The notes under the pieces: generated by a model
What the model saw: only the letters and a program-made list of their open reading frames with translations
Told to the model about the DNA's origin: nothing
Database searches by the model: none
DNA from: Paramacrobiotus metropolitanus
Taxonomy: Eukaryota > Tardigrada > Eutardigrada > Parachela > Macrobiotidae
Direction of reading: 5' to 3'
DNA length: 64,000 bases
Assembly: GCF_019649055.1 (NCBI RefSeq)
Contig: NW_026570221.1
Coordinates: 2,790,001 to 2,854,000 of the forward strand
Translations under genes and position numbers: made by a program
Part shown: positions 16,829 through 25,287 of the stretch, in pieces
Layout: each line of letters begins with the position of its first letter
Numbering within the stretch: the stretch's first letter is position 1

Positions 16829-19800
16829 TTTCTTCTTGTTGTAGAGTTCGGCTGCTTTCTGGAAGGCTTCGTCGATGTTCGTCTTCGCGATGTCGTGAGC
16901 CCTCTGGAGCCGTTCCTTCATCCTCCTGATGTATTGTTCCTTATCAGTGTAGTGTTCCGGTGCATTGGTTCCGGTGATGACGTCCTGGGGTATGGTCATC
17001 TCACGTCCGTACAACATGTAGTAGGGTGAGAACCCGGTGGTCGCATGTTTGGCTCGGTTGATTCCGCATACTACGTACTGTAGGTTCCGGTGCCATCGGT
17101 GACCATCCTTGGCGTCGCATTCCTTCCGAATTCCATCCCATATCGTCTGCATGGAATGTTCGACTTGGCCTTGACCCTCTGGGTGGTAGGCTGTTCCGAA
17201 GGTATGCTCGATCCCGAAGATCCTGGCGACTTTGGCGAAGGTCTTAGCCGTAAAGTGGGATCCTTGGTCGGTGTGAAGGTGGGTCGGTATGCCATATTTC
17301 AGGACCACGTCCTCCACAAAGAACTTTTCGAACTCTTTTGCCGAGTTAGTCTTGGTTGCTTGGGCTATGGTGAACTTGGTGAACTGGTCGGTGACGACCG
17401 CGATGTACTGGTAGCCTTTCGACTCGGTGCGGGGTAAGGGTCCTTTGAAGTCCGCGTAAATTCGAAACCATGGTTCACCTACTTCCATCTTCTGGAGTTT
17501 ACCGGGTGGTTTAGTCCGGGGTTTGTTCACCAAGGTACACCGAGGGCAGTTATCCACGTAATCGTGAATATCGGATAGCATCCGGTCCCAGTAGTACCGA
17601 AGCTTCGCGGCCTCCAGTGTCTTCACGCGGCCGAAGTGGTTGCCGGTTTTTCCGTCGTGAAGTGCTCGGATGATGCCTTTTCGCATAAAGAGCGGGACCA
17701 CGAACCGTCGTTCCAACTTGGTGTTGTGGGTGGTCAGCCGGTACAGTAGACCTACGCTCATCTGGTAATGTTCCAGCAGTGGGGACTTATGGTCGAGCTG
17801 GTCCTGGTTTTCCAGTTCGTCGATCTTCTTCCGGAGGTGAGGGTCCCGGAGTTGTAGTCTACGTAACTCCTTGTTGGATTCCATCGGCTTTTCCTCTTCA
17901 TCCTCGGGTTCGCCTTGTGAACCCGGAGCCTCCGGTCCGTTAACCTCGGTAGTCCGTACCTTTGCGGTTCCAACCCTCGGCTCGCCTTGTGAGCCCGGAC
18001 CGTCCGGTACGACTACGTTGATTACCCGTACGTATGGGGTGGACAGGTCGTTCCAGTCCGAGATGACCTTACATCCGGGCAGCGGAGTTACTTTCGGAAC
18101 GGGGCGACACATATTTGTGGTCTGCCTCCATTCAGCTGCCACTCGGAGAGACCTTACTTTAGCCTCATCCGTCCAGCCTCCGGGCTCGAGTATGAGGTCC
18201 GGATGTCTTCGGCTCTTCTCCTTCATTTCGTGTCGTTGTACCCGGAGGGACCTTATTTTGATCTCATCCTTGAAGTCTTCGAAGTTGGGTACCTGGTCCA
18301 GCTCTTCATGGGGGTCGTTCTCATCGGGTCGTTCAAGGGGCCACCGAGACAGAGCATCCGCATTGTCGCAGAAAACTCCAGGTTTATACTCGATGGTGAT
18401 GTCCTTGCCTTGCAGAGCCAGAGCCCACCGTGTTAACCGGGGGTTGATGCCGGGTCTATTGGACTCACAGCGCATCCGGTTCTGTAAGGCTCGGTGATCC
18501 GTTCTGACGGTGAAGGGTCCATGGTCAATGAAGTGTTTAAACTTCTGGACGGCCCAAACTACGGCTAGGCATTCCCATTCGGTGACTCCGTAGTTCTTCT
18601 CGGCTCCATGGAGAACTCGGCTGGCAAATGCTACGGGGTGTCCGTCTTGAGACAACACCGCGCCAAGTCCGGCTCCACTGGCATTGCACTCGATTACCGT
18701 CTTATTGGTCGGGTCGAACTTTGCGAGTACCGGGGCTGTAGTTAGAGCCTCTTTAATGCCGTTGAACTTTGCTGTATGGTCATCCGTCCAGTCTGTCCGG
18801 ATGGAATTAGTCTTCCGAAGGAGTTCATACATCTTCGATGTCCGTTGAGCGTAGTTGCGGATGAACTTCCGGTAGTAGTTGGCCAACCCGAGGAACGACC
18901 GCAATTGGCGTTCAGTTCGCGGGGGTTGGTGTTGTGCAATAGCCGCTACTTTCTCGTCGTCAGTCTGGACTCCGGCTTTGCTAAGGACATGTCCGAGGAA
19001 GGGTAACTTGTCCGTTCCAACCTCGCACTTCGAGGGTTTAATGGTGAACCCGGCCTCAAGTAGGCAGTCCAGGGTGGCTCGGAAGGCTTCTTTGAGTTTT
19101 TCGAAGGTCCGGCCGAAGAAGATGATGTCATCGATGTACGCGAAAACACCTTTCCTGCGGGCTTTTGCGGTTATCTTATCGACATGCATCTGGAAGGTTG
19201 CGGGTCCGTTACAGACTCCGAACGGCATCCGGTTGAACCTGTACATGCCTTCTGGCGTAACGAAGGTTGTCATATCCTTCGAGGCTTCGTCCATTGGGAT
19301 CTGCCAAAAACCGGATTGGCAATCTACCTTGCCGTAGTACTCCATCCCGGCGCACTTGTCCAGCAGCTCGTCCGGGTTCGGAAGAGGGTAGTTGTTCTTC
19401 TTGGTTACTGCGTTCAACTTAATGTAGTTGATGCAGAACCTGGTTCCGACGGAGCCGTCCGGGTTCTTCTTGGCTGCCAAGACCACGGGGAAGCTCCATG
19501 CTGCGTCGGAGGGTTCAATCACTCCTTGGTCCAGCATCTCTTGGACGTGTTTGGAGATGAACTCGCGACCCTTCCAACTAGTTCTAGTTGGGTTCAACTT
19601 TATAGGCTTTGCACCTTGGACGTCGATGACGTGGGTGACTCCCTTGACGTCACCGTAGGGTCGTTTTGAGGTTGGAAAGACGAGCCGATACTCCCATGCG
19701 ATGTCCCGTAGAACTTGTCGCTGCTCATCGGTTACGTTCTCACCGAGCTTCATGGAGTTGATGGCTTTCTTTTGTTCTTCGACGGTTGCCGGGTCTTCGT

Positions 19801-20476
19801 CACCTTCTTGGGTAAGTCGGACCCGGGCCTTTTGGTCGACCGTCATGTGTTCGTACGGCTCGACTCGACCCATTGGGGTTCCTTTCCGGATGGTTATGTC
19901 CTTATTAGTATGGTTGGCCACGAGGATGGTAAACTTCTTGCCGTCATGTGGGGTCGGACCATCCTTCATTTCGATACCCTCCGCTAAGGCTTCCTCCGAG
20001 CCGAGGTACATTAGGTACTTGTTTTTAGCGAGGTCAACTTCTATGTCGAGGGTTACCGTGACTTCGACGATAGCCCTGGGAAGTAGCTGGACCTTCTGTT
20101 GGGTCCGTACCGTGGTAGCGTCGTACTGTGTCGTCCTCGGTAAGCTATATGGCCGGTCTCCATGTTGTGAGACTCGGGCTACTCCCATCGGGATTTCCCA
20201 TTCGATCCCTTCGTTGTCAGGTTCGAACCCGTAAGTGTCGCTGTAATGCATGTATCCGATCTTCGCACCCCTTCGGAGTATCTGGTTGTACTCGGTCGCG
20301 TTCTGGACCTTGATCCATGCGGTATCGCAAGTTGGTCGGATCTCGATAGTGTCTTCGATCGGCCGAACTCCGGAGTGCCTCCGCCGGAAAGATTCGAAAT
20401 GGATATCCCGGTGAGGGGCCATGCTCTTGAGGGTCGCACCAGTACGGCGCAGGTTGAGAAAGGTGGTAGGGTACAC
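16562..20476 (-). CDS. pol: Pol: reverse transcriptase, RNase H, integrase (Ty3/gypsy type)
   Basis: 1304 codons. The N-terminal 260 residues are beta-rich with no clear family. RT spans about 290-490 with VDCQSGFWQIP (motif A), FGVCNGPATFQ and the catalytic YIDDI near 447. RNase H follows with E in TEWECLAVVWA and D in RTDHRAL, but the usual first catalytic Asp of the DASG motif is Asn here (ECNASG, residue 598). Integrase has an HHCC finger (HDGKTGNHFG, CPRC at about 974-977), then D,D-35-E: YADFKG (about 1007), HTDQGSHF (about 1069) and GQVEHS (about 1105). The ORF ends in the GPY/F-like module because of the local duplication. The listed start is GTG; the first ATG is at about residue 19. 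The frame lies -1 to an open frame (about 20179-20660) that in turn lies -1 to the protease frame, so expression needs frameshifts or this copy is damaged. Confidence 0.93.
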   Translation of the reverse strand: MYPTTFLNLRRTGATLKSMAPHRDIHFESFRRRHSGVRPIEDTIEIRPTCDTAWIKVQNATEYNQILRRGAKIGYMHYSDTYGFEPDNEGIEWEIPMGVARVSQHGDRPYSLPRTTQYDATTVRTQQKVQLLPRAIVEVTVTLDIEVDLAKNKYLMYLGSEEALAEGIEMKDGPTPHDGKKFTILVANHTNKDITIRKGTPMGRVEPYEHMTVDQKARVRLTQEGDEDPATVEEQKKAINSMKLGENVTDEQRQVLRDIAWEYRLVFPTSKRPYGDVKGVTHVIDVQGAKPIKLNPTRTSWKGREFISKHVQEMLDQGVIEPSDAAWSFPVVLAAKKNPDGSVGTRFCINYIKLNAVTKKNNYPLPNPDELLDKCAGMEYYGKVDCQSGFWQIPMDEASKDMTTFVTPEGMYRFNRMPFGVCNGPATFQMHVDKITAKARRKGVFAYIDDIIFFGRTFEKLKEAFRATLDCLLEAGFTIKPSKCEVGTDKLPFLGHVLSKAGVQTDDEKVAAIAQHQPPRTERQLRSFLGLANYYRKFIRNYAQRTSKMYELLRKTNSIRTDWTDDHTAKFNGIKEALTTAPVLAKFDPTNKTVIECNASGAGLGAVLSQDGHPVAFASRVLHGAEKNYGVTEWECLAVVWAVQKFKHFIDHGPFTVRTDHRALQNRMRCESNRPGINPRLTRWALALQGKDITIEYKPGVFCDNADALSRWPLERPDENDPHEELDQVPNFEDFKDEIKIRSLRVQRHEMKEKSRRHPDLILEPGGWTDEAKVRSLRVAAEWRQTTNMCRPVPKVTPLPGCKVISDWNDLSTPYVRVINVVVPDGPGSQGEPRVGTAKVRTTEVNGPEAPGSQGEPEDEEEKPMESNKELRRLQLRDPHLRKKIDELENQDQLDHKSPLLEHYQMSVGLLYRLTTHNTKLERRFVVPLFMRKGIIRALHDGKTGNHFGRVKTLEAAKLRYYWDRMLSDIHDYVDNCPRCTLVNKPRTKPPGKLQKMEVGEPWFRIYADFKGPLPRTESKGYQYIAVVTDQFTKFTIAQATKTNSAKEFEKFFVEDVVLKYGIPTHLHTDQGSHFTAKTFAKVARIFGIEHTFGTAYHPEGQGQVEHSMQTIWDGIRKECDAKDGHRWHRNLQYVVCGINRAKHATTGFSPYYMLYGREMTIPQDVITGTNAPEHYTDKEQYIRRMKERLQRAHDIAKTNIDEAFQKAAELYNKKKSVPDFQKRDLVLVEYLNKDPTRKERYDGVWTVLNYTGPNNLWLRNVETAKEDVVAVDRCKHHPSNKRRRITRSSGSPYRTSRRETSSW

Positions 20477-20633
20477 TTGTTCTCAACGAACACGGGCTGT
20501 CGGTCTTCGTCCTTATCCTCGGTATGGAGCTGAAGACGATTGACGGTTGGGCCTGTAGCTACTGGCTTCGGCCTCCGTACCCGTTTCCATGGGTTATAGA
20601 CGGTCTTCTCGGACTTAGTCTGTCGTACCGAGG

Positions 20634-22577
20634 CTATCTTCGGTTTAGCCGAGGCTCCGTCTGGACTGTATTTTTGTCGGGTTCAACCGGGTTACCTCCG
20701 ACGAATGTCGCCTGTTGGGCAATCTGTTCGTCGTCGGTCTGAGATACCCGTTGTCCCGCCGCACGGACGTCGTACGTGGGGCTGCCTTCCGAGGATTCAG
20801 CTTCGGAAGTATCAGGGTCCTGTTCCAGGCCCATATCGCTAGACGTAGCCGAGGTTACAGGGCTTTCAGCCGGGTGAGAAACCGTAATTGCGATTAACTC
20901 AGCCCGTCGTTGGCCCGAGTCTCCGTTCTGGGGTTGCTGGGCTTCCTTTGAAGGTTCGTTGCCGGACGATCCACCTTTTGGGGGTTCGTCCGGGGGTGTG
21001 TCGATTCCCACCCATTGAACCGAAGGGTCGAAGCCGATATCATTATCGTCGTCGTCATCGGAGGTATCCGATGAGTTGTTATCTGAAGGGTCGGATGGCT
21101 CGTTATCGGAGTCAGTGTCCGGTGAGTCGCTTGTGCTCTGTACATCCGAGGCTTCCGAGTCCCAATCTCCAAATTCGTCGGCTTCGCCTTCCTCCGCTGT
21201 TCCGGCGGATGGTCCAAGTAGACCGTCAGTAACCCTAATTGGGGTCTGCTGAGTCGGTCCTTCCCACCTTCCCGGTTCGGGGGGTCCAGGGGATGGTGGC
21301 CTACCATGCTCCCAGACTTCTTCGTTCCGAGTTCTGAGGGCTTGGACGATCGCTCCATTGTTTTCGTGGCAGATCGGGCATTCCAGGGCCATATATTCTT
21401 GATCCGGGGCTTGTGCCCGTGTGTTGGCTAGGCGGCCCCCATTTTGTGGGTGCACAGCCTCGGCCAGCCTTACTTTCTTAGCCTGGTGCCAGTTACGAGG
21501 CTCGATCGGAGGTTCAGAGTCCGGCACGACCCTAGTTATGCGGGTGTCTTCGCCGTATCGACTCCAAAAGGAGGCAGTATCCAGGGTACCGAAGTGGTAA
21601 GGGTCCCGGAAGTGCCACATAAGGCGTCGGCCCAATTCATGGGACTGGATTTCCAGTATTGCCGGTATGGGGAGCTTGTGTTCCACAAATTGTGTGTGGA
21701 GTACGATCCGCTCTTCTTCCCACTCGATGATTTCCTCTTCTAAGGCTTCAGTTAGGTTGATTACCTCTTCGCATTCCTCCCTTGCGGCTCGGATTTGATC
21801 ATCCGTCCTTGCGCCGACTCGATCAAGTGCGAGTCTTATGCCGACCGTCCGGGTTTCAAGGAGGTGTCGAATGCCGGAAAACCAAGTTCGGTACCTTTGG
21901 TTGAGTATACCAGAAGCCGATGCCTCTGGTATCGGGATAGACTTTAGTATCCCTCGGACTGGTTCCAATCGGGTCGTCCGCACTTTCGCCAAATATTGTT
22001 CGATGGCGTTGTGGATTTGCAGCTCCGTTACGAGGCTTCGTTCGGTATCCGAGCATTGCGGGCAGACCGGGGGTCCGGGGTTCATCGGGTGATCAAGCCG
22101 ATTTATCCGAGCCTCATTCGCTGCCGTGCCCGATGCCTCTGGTATCGGGATAGGCTGCACTACACCCGAAGATGGGTTCCGCTGACCCTCATTGGGGGTC
22201 GGCGCCCGGGTGAAAACAAACTTGGAATGCAGGTAGTCGCATCCAAGAAGTACAGGAACGTCCGAATTGTTAGGTTGGACGTGGAATGTGTGGGGGCTGG
22301 TGAATCCTTGCAAGGTTACCGGTACGGTACAACAATGGGTTACCATAAAGGCAATTTGTCCGCCAACACCACGTATTTTGGTGAAATACCCCAGGGATTC
22401 GAGTTTGAGGTTGTTGGCCCGGCAGAAACGCTCCTCTATTAGGGATGTTTCGGCTCCGGTGTCCAACATGGCCGTGGTTGTTACCGGTACAATTTGAACT
22501 TCGTGTGTCCATGCCCGGACCACTTTCGGTCGTTCGGTGGACTGTAACGGTTGGATCGTTACTTCTCGGATGGTCAC
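20634..22577 (-). CDS. Retropepsin-type protease and acidic linker
   Basis: 647 codons. An aspartic protease domain occupies residues about 10-125 with the catalytic motif MLDTGAETSLI (Asp near 39), a Gly-rich flap (IRGVGGQ) and the closing VLLGCDYL. The long C-terminal part is acidic, Ser/Pro-rich and disordered (DDDDDNDIGFDPS region) with no homologue I can name. The frame is also open 5' of the listed start for 34 codons up to a TAA at 22680-22682. Processing of the Gag and Pol products is the expected role. Confidence 0.85.
   Translation of the reverse strand: MTIREVTIQPLQSTERPKVVRAWTHEVQIVPVTTTAMLDTGAETSLIEERFCRANNLKLESLGYFTKIRGVGGQIAFMVTHCCTVPVTLQGFTSPHTFHVQPNNSDVPVLLGCDYLHSKFVFTRAPTPNEGQRNPSSGVVQPIPIPEASGTAANEARINRLDHPMNPGPPVCPQCSDTERSLVTELQIHNAIEQYLAKVRTTRLEPVRGILKSIPIPEASASGILNQRYRTWFSGIRHLLETRTVGIRLALDRVGARTDDQIRAAREECEEVINLTEALEEEIIEWEEERIVLHTQFVEHKLPIPAILEIQSHELGRRLMWHFRDPYHFGTLDTASFWSRYGEDTRITRVVPDSEPPIEPRNWHQAKKVRLAEAVHPQNGGRLANTRAQAPDQEYMALECPICHENNGAIVQALRTRNEEVWEHGRPPSPGPPEPGRWEGPTQQTPIRVTDGLLGPSAGTAEEGEADEFGDWDSEASDVQSTSDSPDTDSDNEPSDPSDNNSSDTSDDDDDNDIGFDPSVQWVGIDTPPDEPPKGGSSGNEPSKEAQQPQNGDSGQRRAELIAITVSHPAESPVTSATSSDMGLEQDPDTSEAESSEGSPTYDVRAAGQRVSQTDDEQIAQQATFVGGNPVEPDKNTVQTEPRLNRR
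22181..22203. repeat. Conserved-loop hairpin inside the protease ORF
   Basis: Stem GCtGACCC with GGGTCgGC and loop TCATTG(G). Here the motif is read in a different phase (Pro-Asn-Glu-Gly) from the copies near 15 kb. Confidence 0.65.
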
Positions 22578-22679
22578 TTCGACCGGGATTAGAGTTGTCG
22601 TTGATCCGCCGGGGACACTATTGGTGTTAACACGCGGCGGTGATGAAATTCTATCCGACCTCGGTGGGTCTACTCCGTC

Positions 22680-23589
22680 TTATGGGTAGCCATCCGAGGG
22701 TTGATGTGGACTTAGTCGTTCTGCCGGAGCTGGTAAGCCTGGTGAAACCTCATTGACCGAGTTGTGCACCTCCGAACGGTTCGCGACGCCTTCCATCAGT
22801 GCTTCGGCGGTTTCTACCGGGTATATCCGGCTTGCTATCCGTTCTTCCATGGATGGTTGACCTTCTCGTAAAGTTGAGAGGTTATATTGCATGTTGAAGA
22901 ACGTCCGCGATCCGGTTACAGTTCGTGCCGGTTGTCGCTGGAAGAGGTCCGCTTCCTGCTGCAGACAGTAGGCGGGTACCTGTGCCTCCAAAAGTACTGC
23001 TTCCTAGTCTTCGAAGTACTCCGTTACTTCGTCGGTCGGAGCCTCCGGCCGTCTACCTGGTTGGCCTACCAAGGACGGTTCAGGCGTCATTCTGGCGTCC
23101 TGTGAAGTTGCGGGTCGGCGTCCCGATTCTCCGCTTAGCCCGTGGCTCGTAATGCCTAATTGGGCACTGAGCCGTCCGGGCAGGCTGGTGACGTTTCTCG
23201 TCCCGGCTGGTCGGGTCCGGTTTCTCCGGGCGACATCCCCGGCTTCACCTTCTGGGCCTGGGGGTCCGGGCACATTCTGTGTCCCGGCTGCCGATCGGAT
23301 CCAAGTTCCTTGGCCGATCCTCCCAGGTACCTGTTCTGGTCCGGGAGCCGCAATTATCGGCGTGGCGAGGTTCGGGTCGATTCTCCGAGTATCCGAACCG
23401 GGGATGTTCGGCGCCTAGTTGGGCTGCCGTCCCCGCCGCTAAGATTCTAGCGGACTCGCTGACCGTTGCGGAGGCTAAGTCCTCGTTGAGGTTCCAAGTT
23501 GTGTCCAAAGGGTTATTCCGGTTAGTGGGGTTATCCTTATCCGGTGGTTTTGTTGGATGGCAGAGGTCGGATGAGTCACCGGAGCTCAT
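22680..23589 (-). CDS. Gag-protease spacer coding region, interrupted
   Basis: Three pieces. One ORF with ATG at 23589, 5 nt after the Gag stop (TAAGGTCGATG), runs to 23245. A second frame, 23273-23004, follows after a frame change. The second frame continues after a single TAG (23004-23006) to 22680, and after a TAA continues in the same frame into the protease. The encoded sequence is hydrophilic, Pro/Arg/Glu-rich, without a known domain. I read it as a linker of the Gag-Pol polyprotein whose frame is disrupted in this copy. Confidence 0.45.
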
Positions 23590-23594
23590 CGACC

Positions 23595-25196
23595 TTAGGC
23601 GTTTCCCTGGGATGTACCCGGGACAGGCCCGCCAACTGCCGGTTGGTATCCGCCCGAGCCCCTATTGGGGGCCGGGGACGGCGGCAGTTGCGGCCGTTGG
23701 GCTGGTGGTGGGGTTGCCAATGGGGGTCGGCCACCGTTCTGGGGGTTCCCTCCATTTCCCTGGCCAGGCTGCCGGTTGGGGCTGCCTTGGCCGCCGAATC
23801 CGCCGGCATTCTGCTGACGGGGGCGCGGGGGTGGTACGATGTTCGGGTAGTTCTGATTCGCCGAACCTAACGGCCATCCGTTATCGTACCGGTACCTCCA
23901 GTCCAGGTACCATCTCCGGTTTGGGTTGTCTTCCAGCCGGAGGTTGGCATAGCCACAACTCGCTTGGTTGTGGTTGCCCCATAGGCAATGGCTACAGGAA
24001 AATGTTCCGTCCTGGGTCCACTGAAAGAACTTAGCTTCCATCCGGTCAACGTAGGTTGCCTGCTGGCGAGCCTCCTGCTGTGGTGTCCGGGGCTGCCGTT
24101 GCACGTTCTGAGGCTGGCCGCCTCCACCCGCGCGGCTGCCGAAGTTTCCGCGGCCGCGATTCCCGCCGCCACGTCTTCCGCCGGGGCCGCCATATTGTGA
24201 GGCTCCGCCGCGTCCGTATCCACCTCCGAAGCCGTACCCCTGGTTCTGAGGTTGGCCGTAGCCGGAGTTCTGGCCGTAGCCCTGTTGGGGCTGGCCATAG
24301 CCGGGGCTCCGAGGTTGGCTGTAGCCCTGTTGGGGCTGGCCATAGCCGGAGTAACCCTGGCTCTGTGGTTGGCCGTAGCCGGGGCTCCGAGGCTGATTCG
24401 GTTGGCCGCTGTTCCCGTAGGCTGGCGGCGTGACCATGGTCCCTGTTGGGGCTCCATTCAGGTTCATCGCCGCCATTGCTGCCCAAGTCTGTTCGATCTG
24501 ACCACGGGCCTGAGGGGGTGGTGTCGCCGGGGGGCTCTGTCGGTGAAGCCCCAGTTGCACATTCTGGTAACCTGGCGAGTTGGGTTGTATGTATCCGGGG
24601 GCCGGCTGAGTCACGGGAACGGGCGTCGCCGTCCTGACGGTGATGTAGTTGGTGGAGTTGCCACCTTTAACTACCTGGTACATCGGCTTTCCCCGGGTGA
24701 AGTCCCGTACGTAGTCCCGGAACTCCCGCGTCGTCTTCGGCATCCGGACGTCCAGAGCTGCCCGAAGAATTGGCTCCGTGACATTCGTCCGCAGGTAGAA
24801 GACTGCCAGTTCATCGGTGAGGTTGCCTCGTTGCTTGAGGTTGATGATGGCGTCATAGTACTGCTCGGGGGTCTCTTGCCCCAGCATGTACTTTCTGGTA
24901 GTGATGTCCGCGACTGCCGTAACCTGCCTGTCTGGGTCCATGAACCGGGCCGCAAATTGCTGCAGCCAGTATTCCACGGGCCACCCATTTTCGGGTTCCA
25001 AGCCGGACTGGTTCTGGTACCAATCCAAGGCTTGTCCTGTGAGGGCGCCTTCCAGCTCCGTCATAAACGCGACGCTCGTCATTCCGACGTCGTCTTCCTC
25101 CTGACGGTAGATTCGCCAGATTTTAGTGATCCAGCCGTCCACCTTAGCCCCGTCGCCGTTGAACTTCGGCAACTCCGCTCGGTTCTTTCGAGCCAT
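23595..25196 (-). CDS. gag: Gag-like nucleocapsid polyprotein with CCHC knuckle
   Basis: 533 codons from ATG, with 29 further open codons upstream up to the ORF1 stop. Residues about 1-190 are a helical capsid-like domain typical of retrotransposon Gag (WITKIWRIYRQEEDD, ALTGQALDWYQ, RFMDPDRQ, NLTDELAVFYLRTNV). A Gly/Tyr/Gln/Pro-rich low-complexity region of GYGQPQ repeats (about 270-340) looks prion-like. An RGG-rich stretch follows, then a perfect zinc knuckle, CSHCLWGNHNQASC (C-X2-C-X4-H-X4-C, about 400-413), for RNA binding. The C-terminus is Pro/Gly/Asn-rich. Expected role: particle assembly and genome packaging in the cytoplasm. Confidence 0.88.
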   Translation of the reverse strand: MARKNRAELPKFNGDGAKVDGWITKIWRIYRQEEDDVGMTSVAFMTELEGALTGQALDWYQNQSGLEPENGWPVEYWLQQFAARFMDPDRQVTAVADITTRKYMLGQETPEQYYDAIINLKQRGNLTDELAVFYLRTNVTEPILRAALDVRMPKTTREFRDYVRDFTRGKPMYQVVKGGNSTNYITVRTATPVPVTQPAPGYIQPNSPGYQNVQLGLHRQSPPATPPPQARGQIEQTWAAMAAMNLNGAPTGTMVTPPAYGNSGQPNQPRSPGYGQPQSQGYSGYGQPQQGYSQPRSPGYGQPQQGYGQNSGYGQPQNQGYGFGGGYGRGGASQYGGPGGRRGGGNRGRGNFGSRAGGGGQPQNVQRQPRTPQQEARQQATYVDRMEAKFFQWTQDGTFSCSHCLWGNHNQASCGYANLRLEDNPNRRWYLDWRYRYDNGWPLGSANQNYPNIVPPPRPRQQNAGGFGGQGSPNRQPGQGNGGNPQNGGRPPLATPPPAQRPQLPPSPAPNRGSGGYQPAVGGPVPGTSQGNA

Positions 25197-25271
25197 GATC
25201 CGGTTCGTCCGCTCTTCGTAGCGGCGCCGACCCTCCTCATAGCCTTCTAGCCGGGCTTGAACAATATCTTT

Positions 25272-25287
25272 GTGCCTGTTGGGCTAC
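25272..25287 (-). promoter_or_regulatory. In-frame TAG with overlapping hairpin between ORF1 and Gag
   Basis: The ORF1 stop TAG (25284-25286) is in the same frame as Gag, with 29 open codons between it and the Gag ATG. The stop is embedded in a member of the hairpin family: the RNA-sense reading is GTA-GCC-CAACA-GGC-AC, where the TAG overlaps the 5' stem. The layout resembles stop-codon readthrough as known in gammaretroviruses, but a simple nonsense mutation is possible. Confidence 0.55.

Noticed and set aside
20179-20660. Classic X-XXY-YYZ slippery heptamer for protease-Pol frameshifting
   Set aside because: I looked in both frame overlaps and found no convincing heptamer followed by a pseudoknot. 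Frame changes are therefore left unexplained.
24252-25250. 332-codon plus-strand open frame opposite Gag, and many similar plus-strand frames in 6-28 kb
   Set aside because: They are antisense shadows of the GC-rich minus-strand genes. They show no domains, and composition follows the opposite strand.
11798-25286. Genetic code reassignment to explain in-frame stops
   Set aside because: TAG, TAA and TGA all occur as single interruptions, and host exons end in normal stops. Mutation, recoding or assembly error is simpler.
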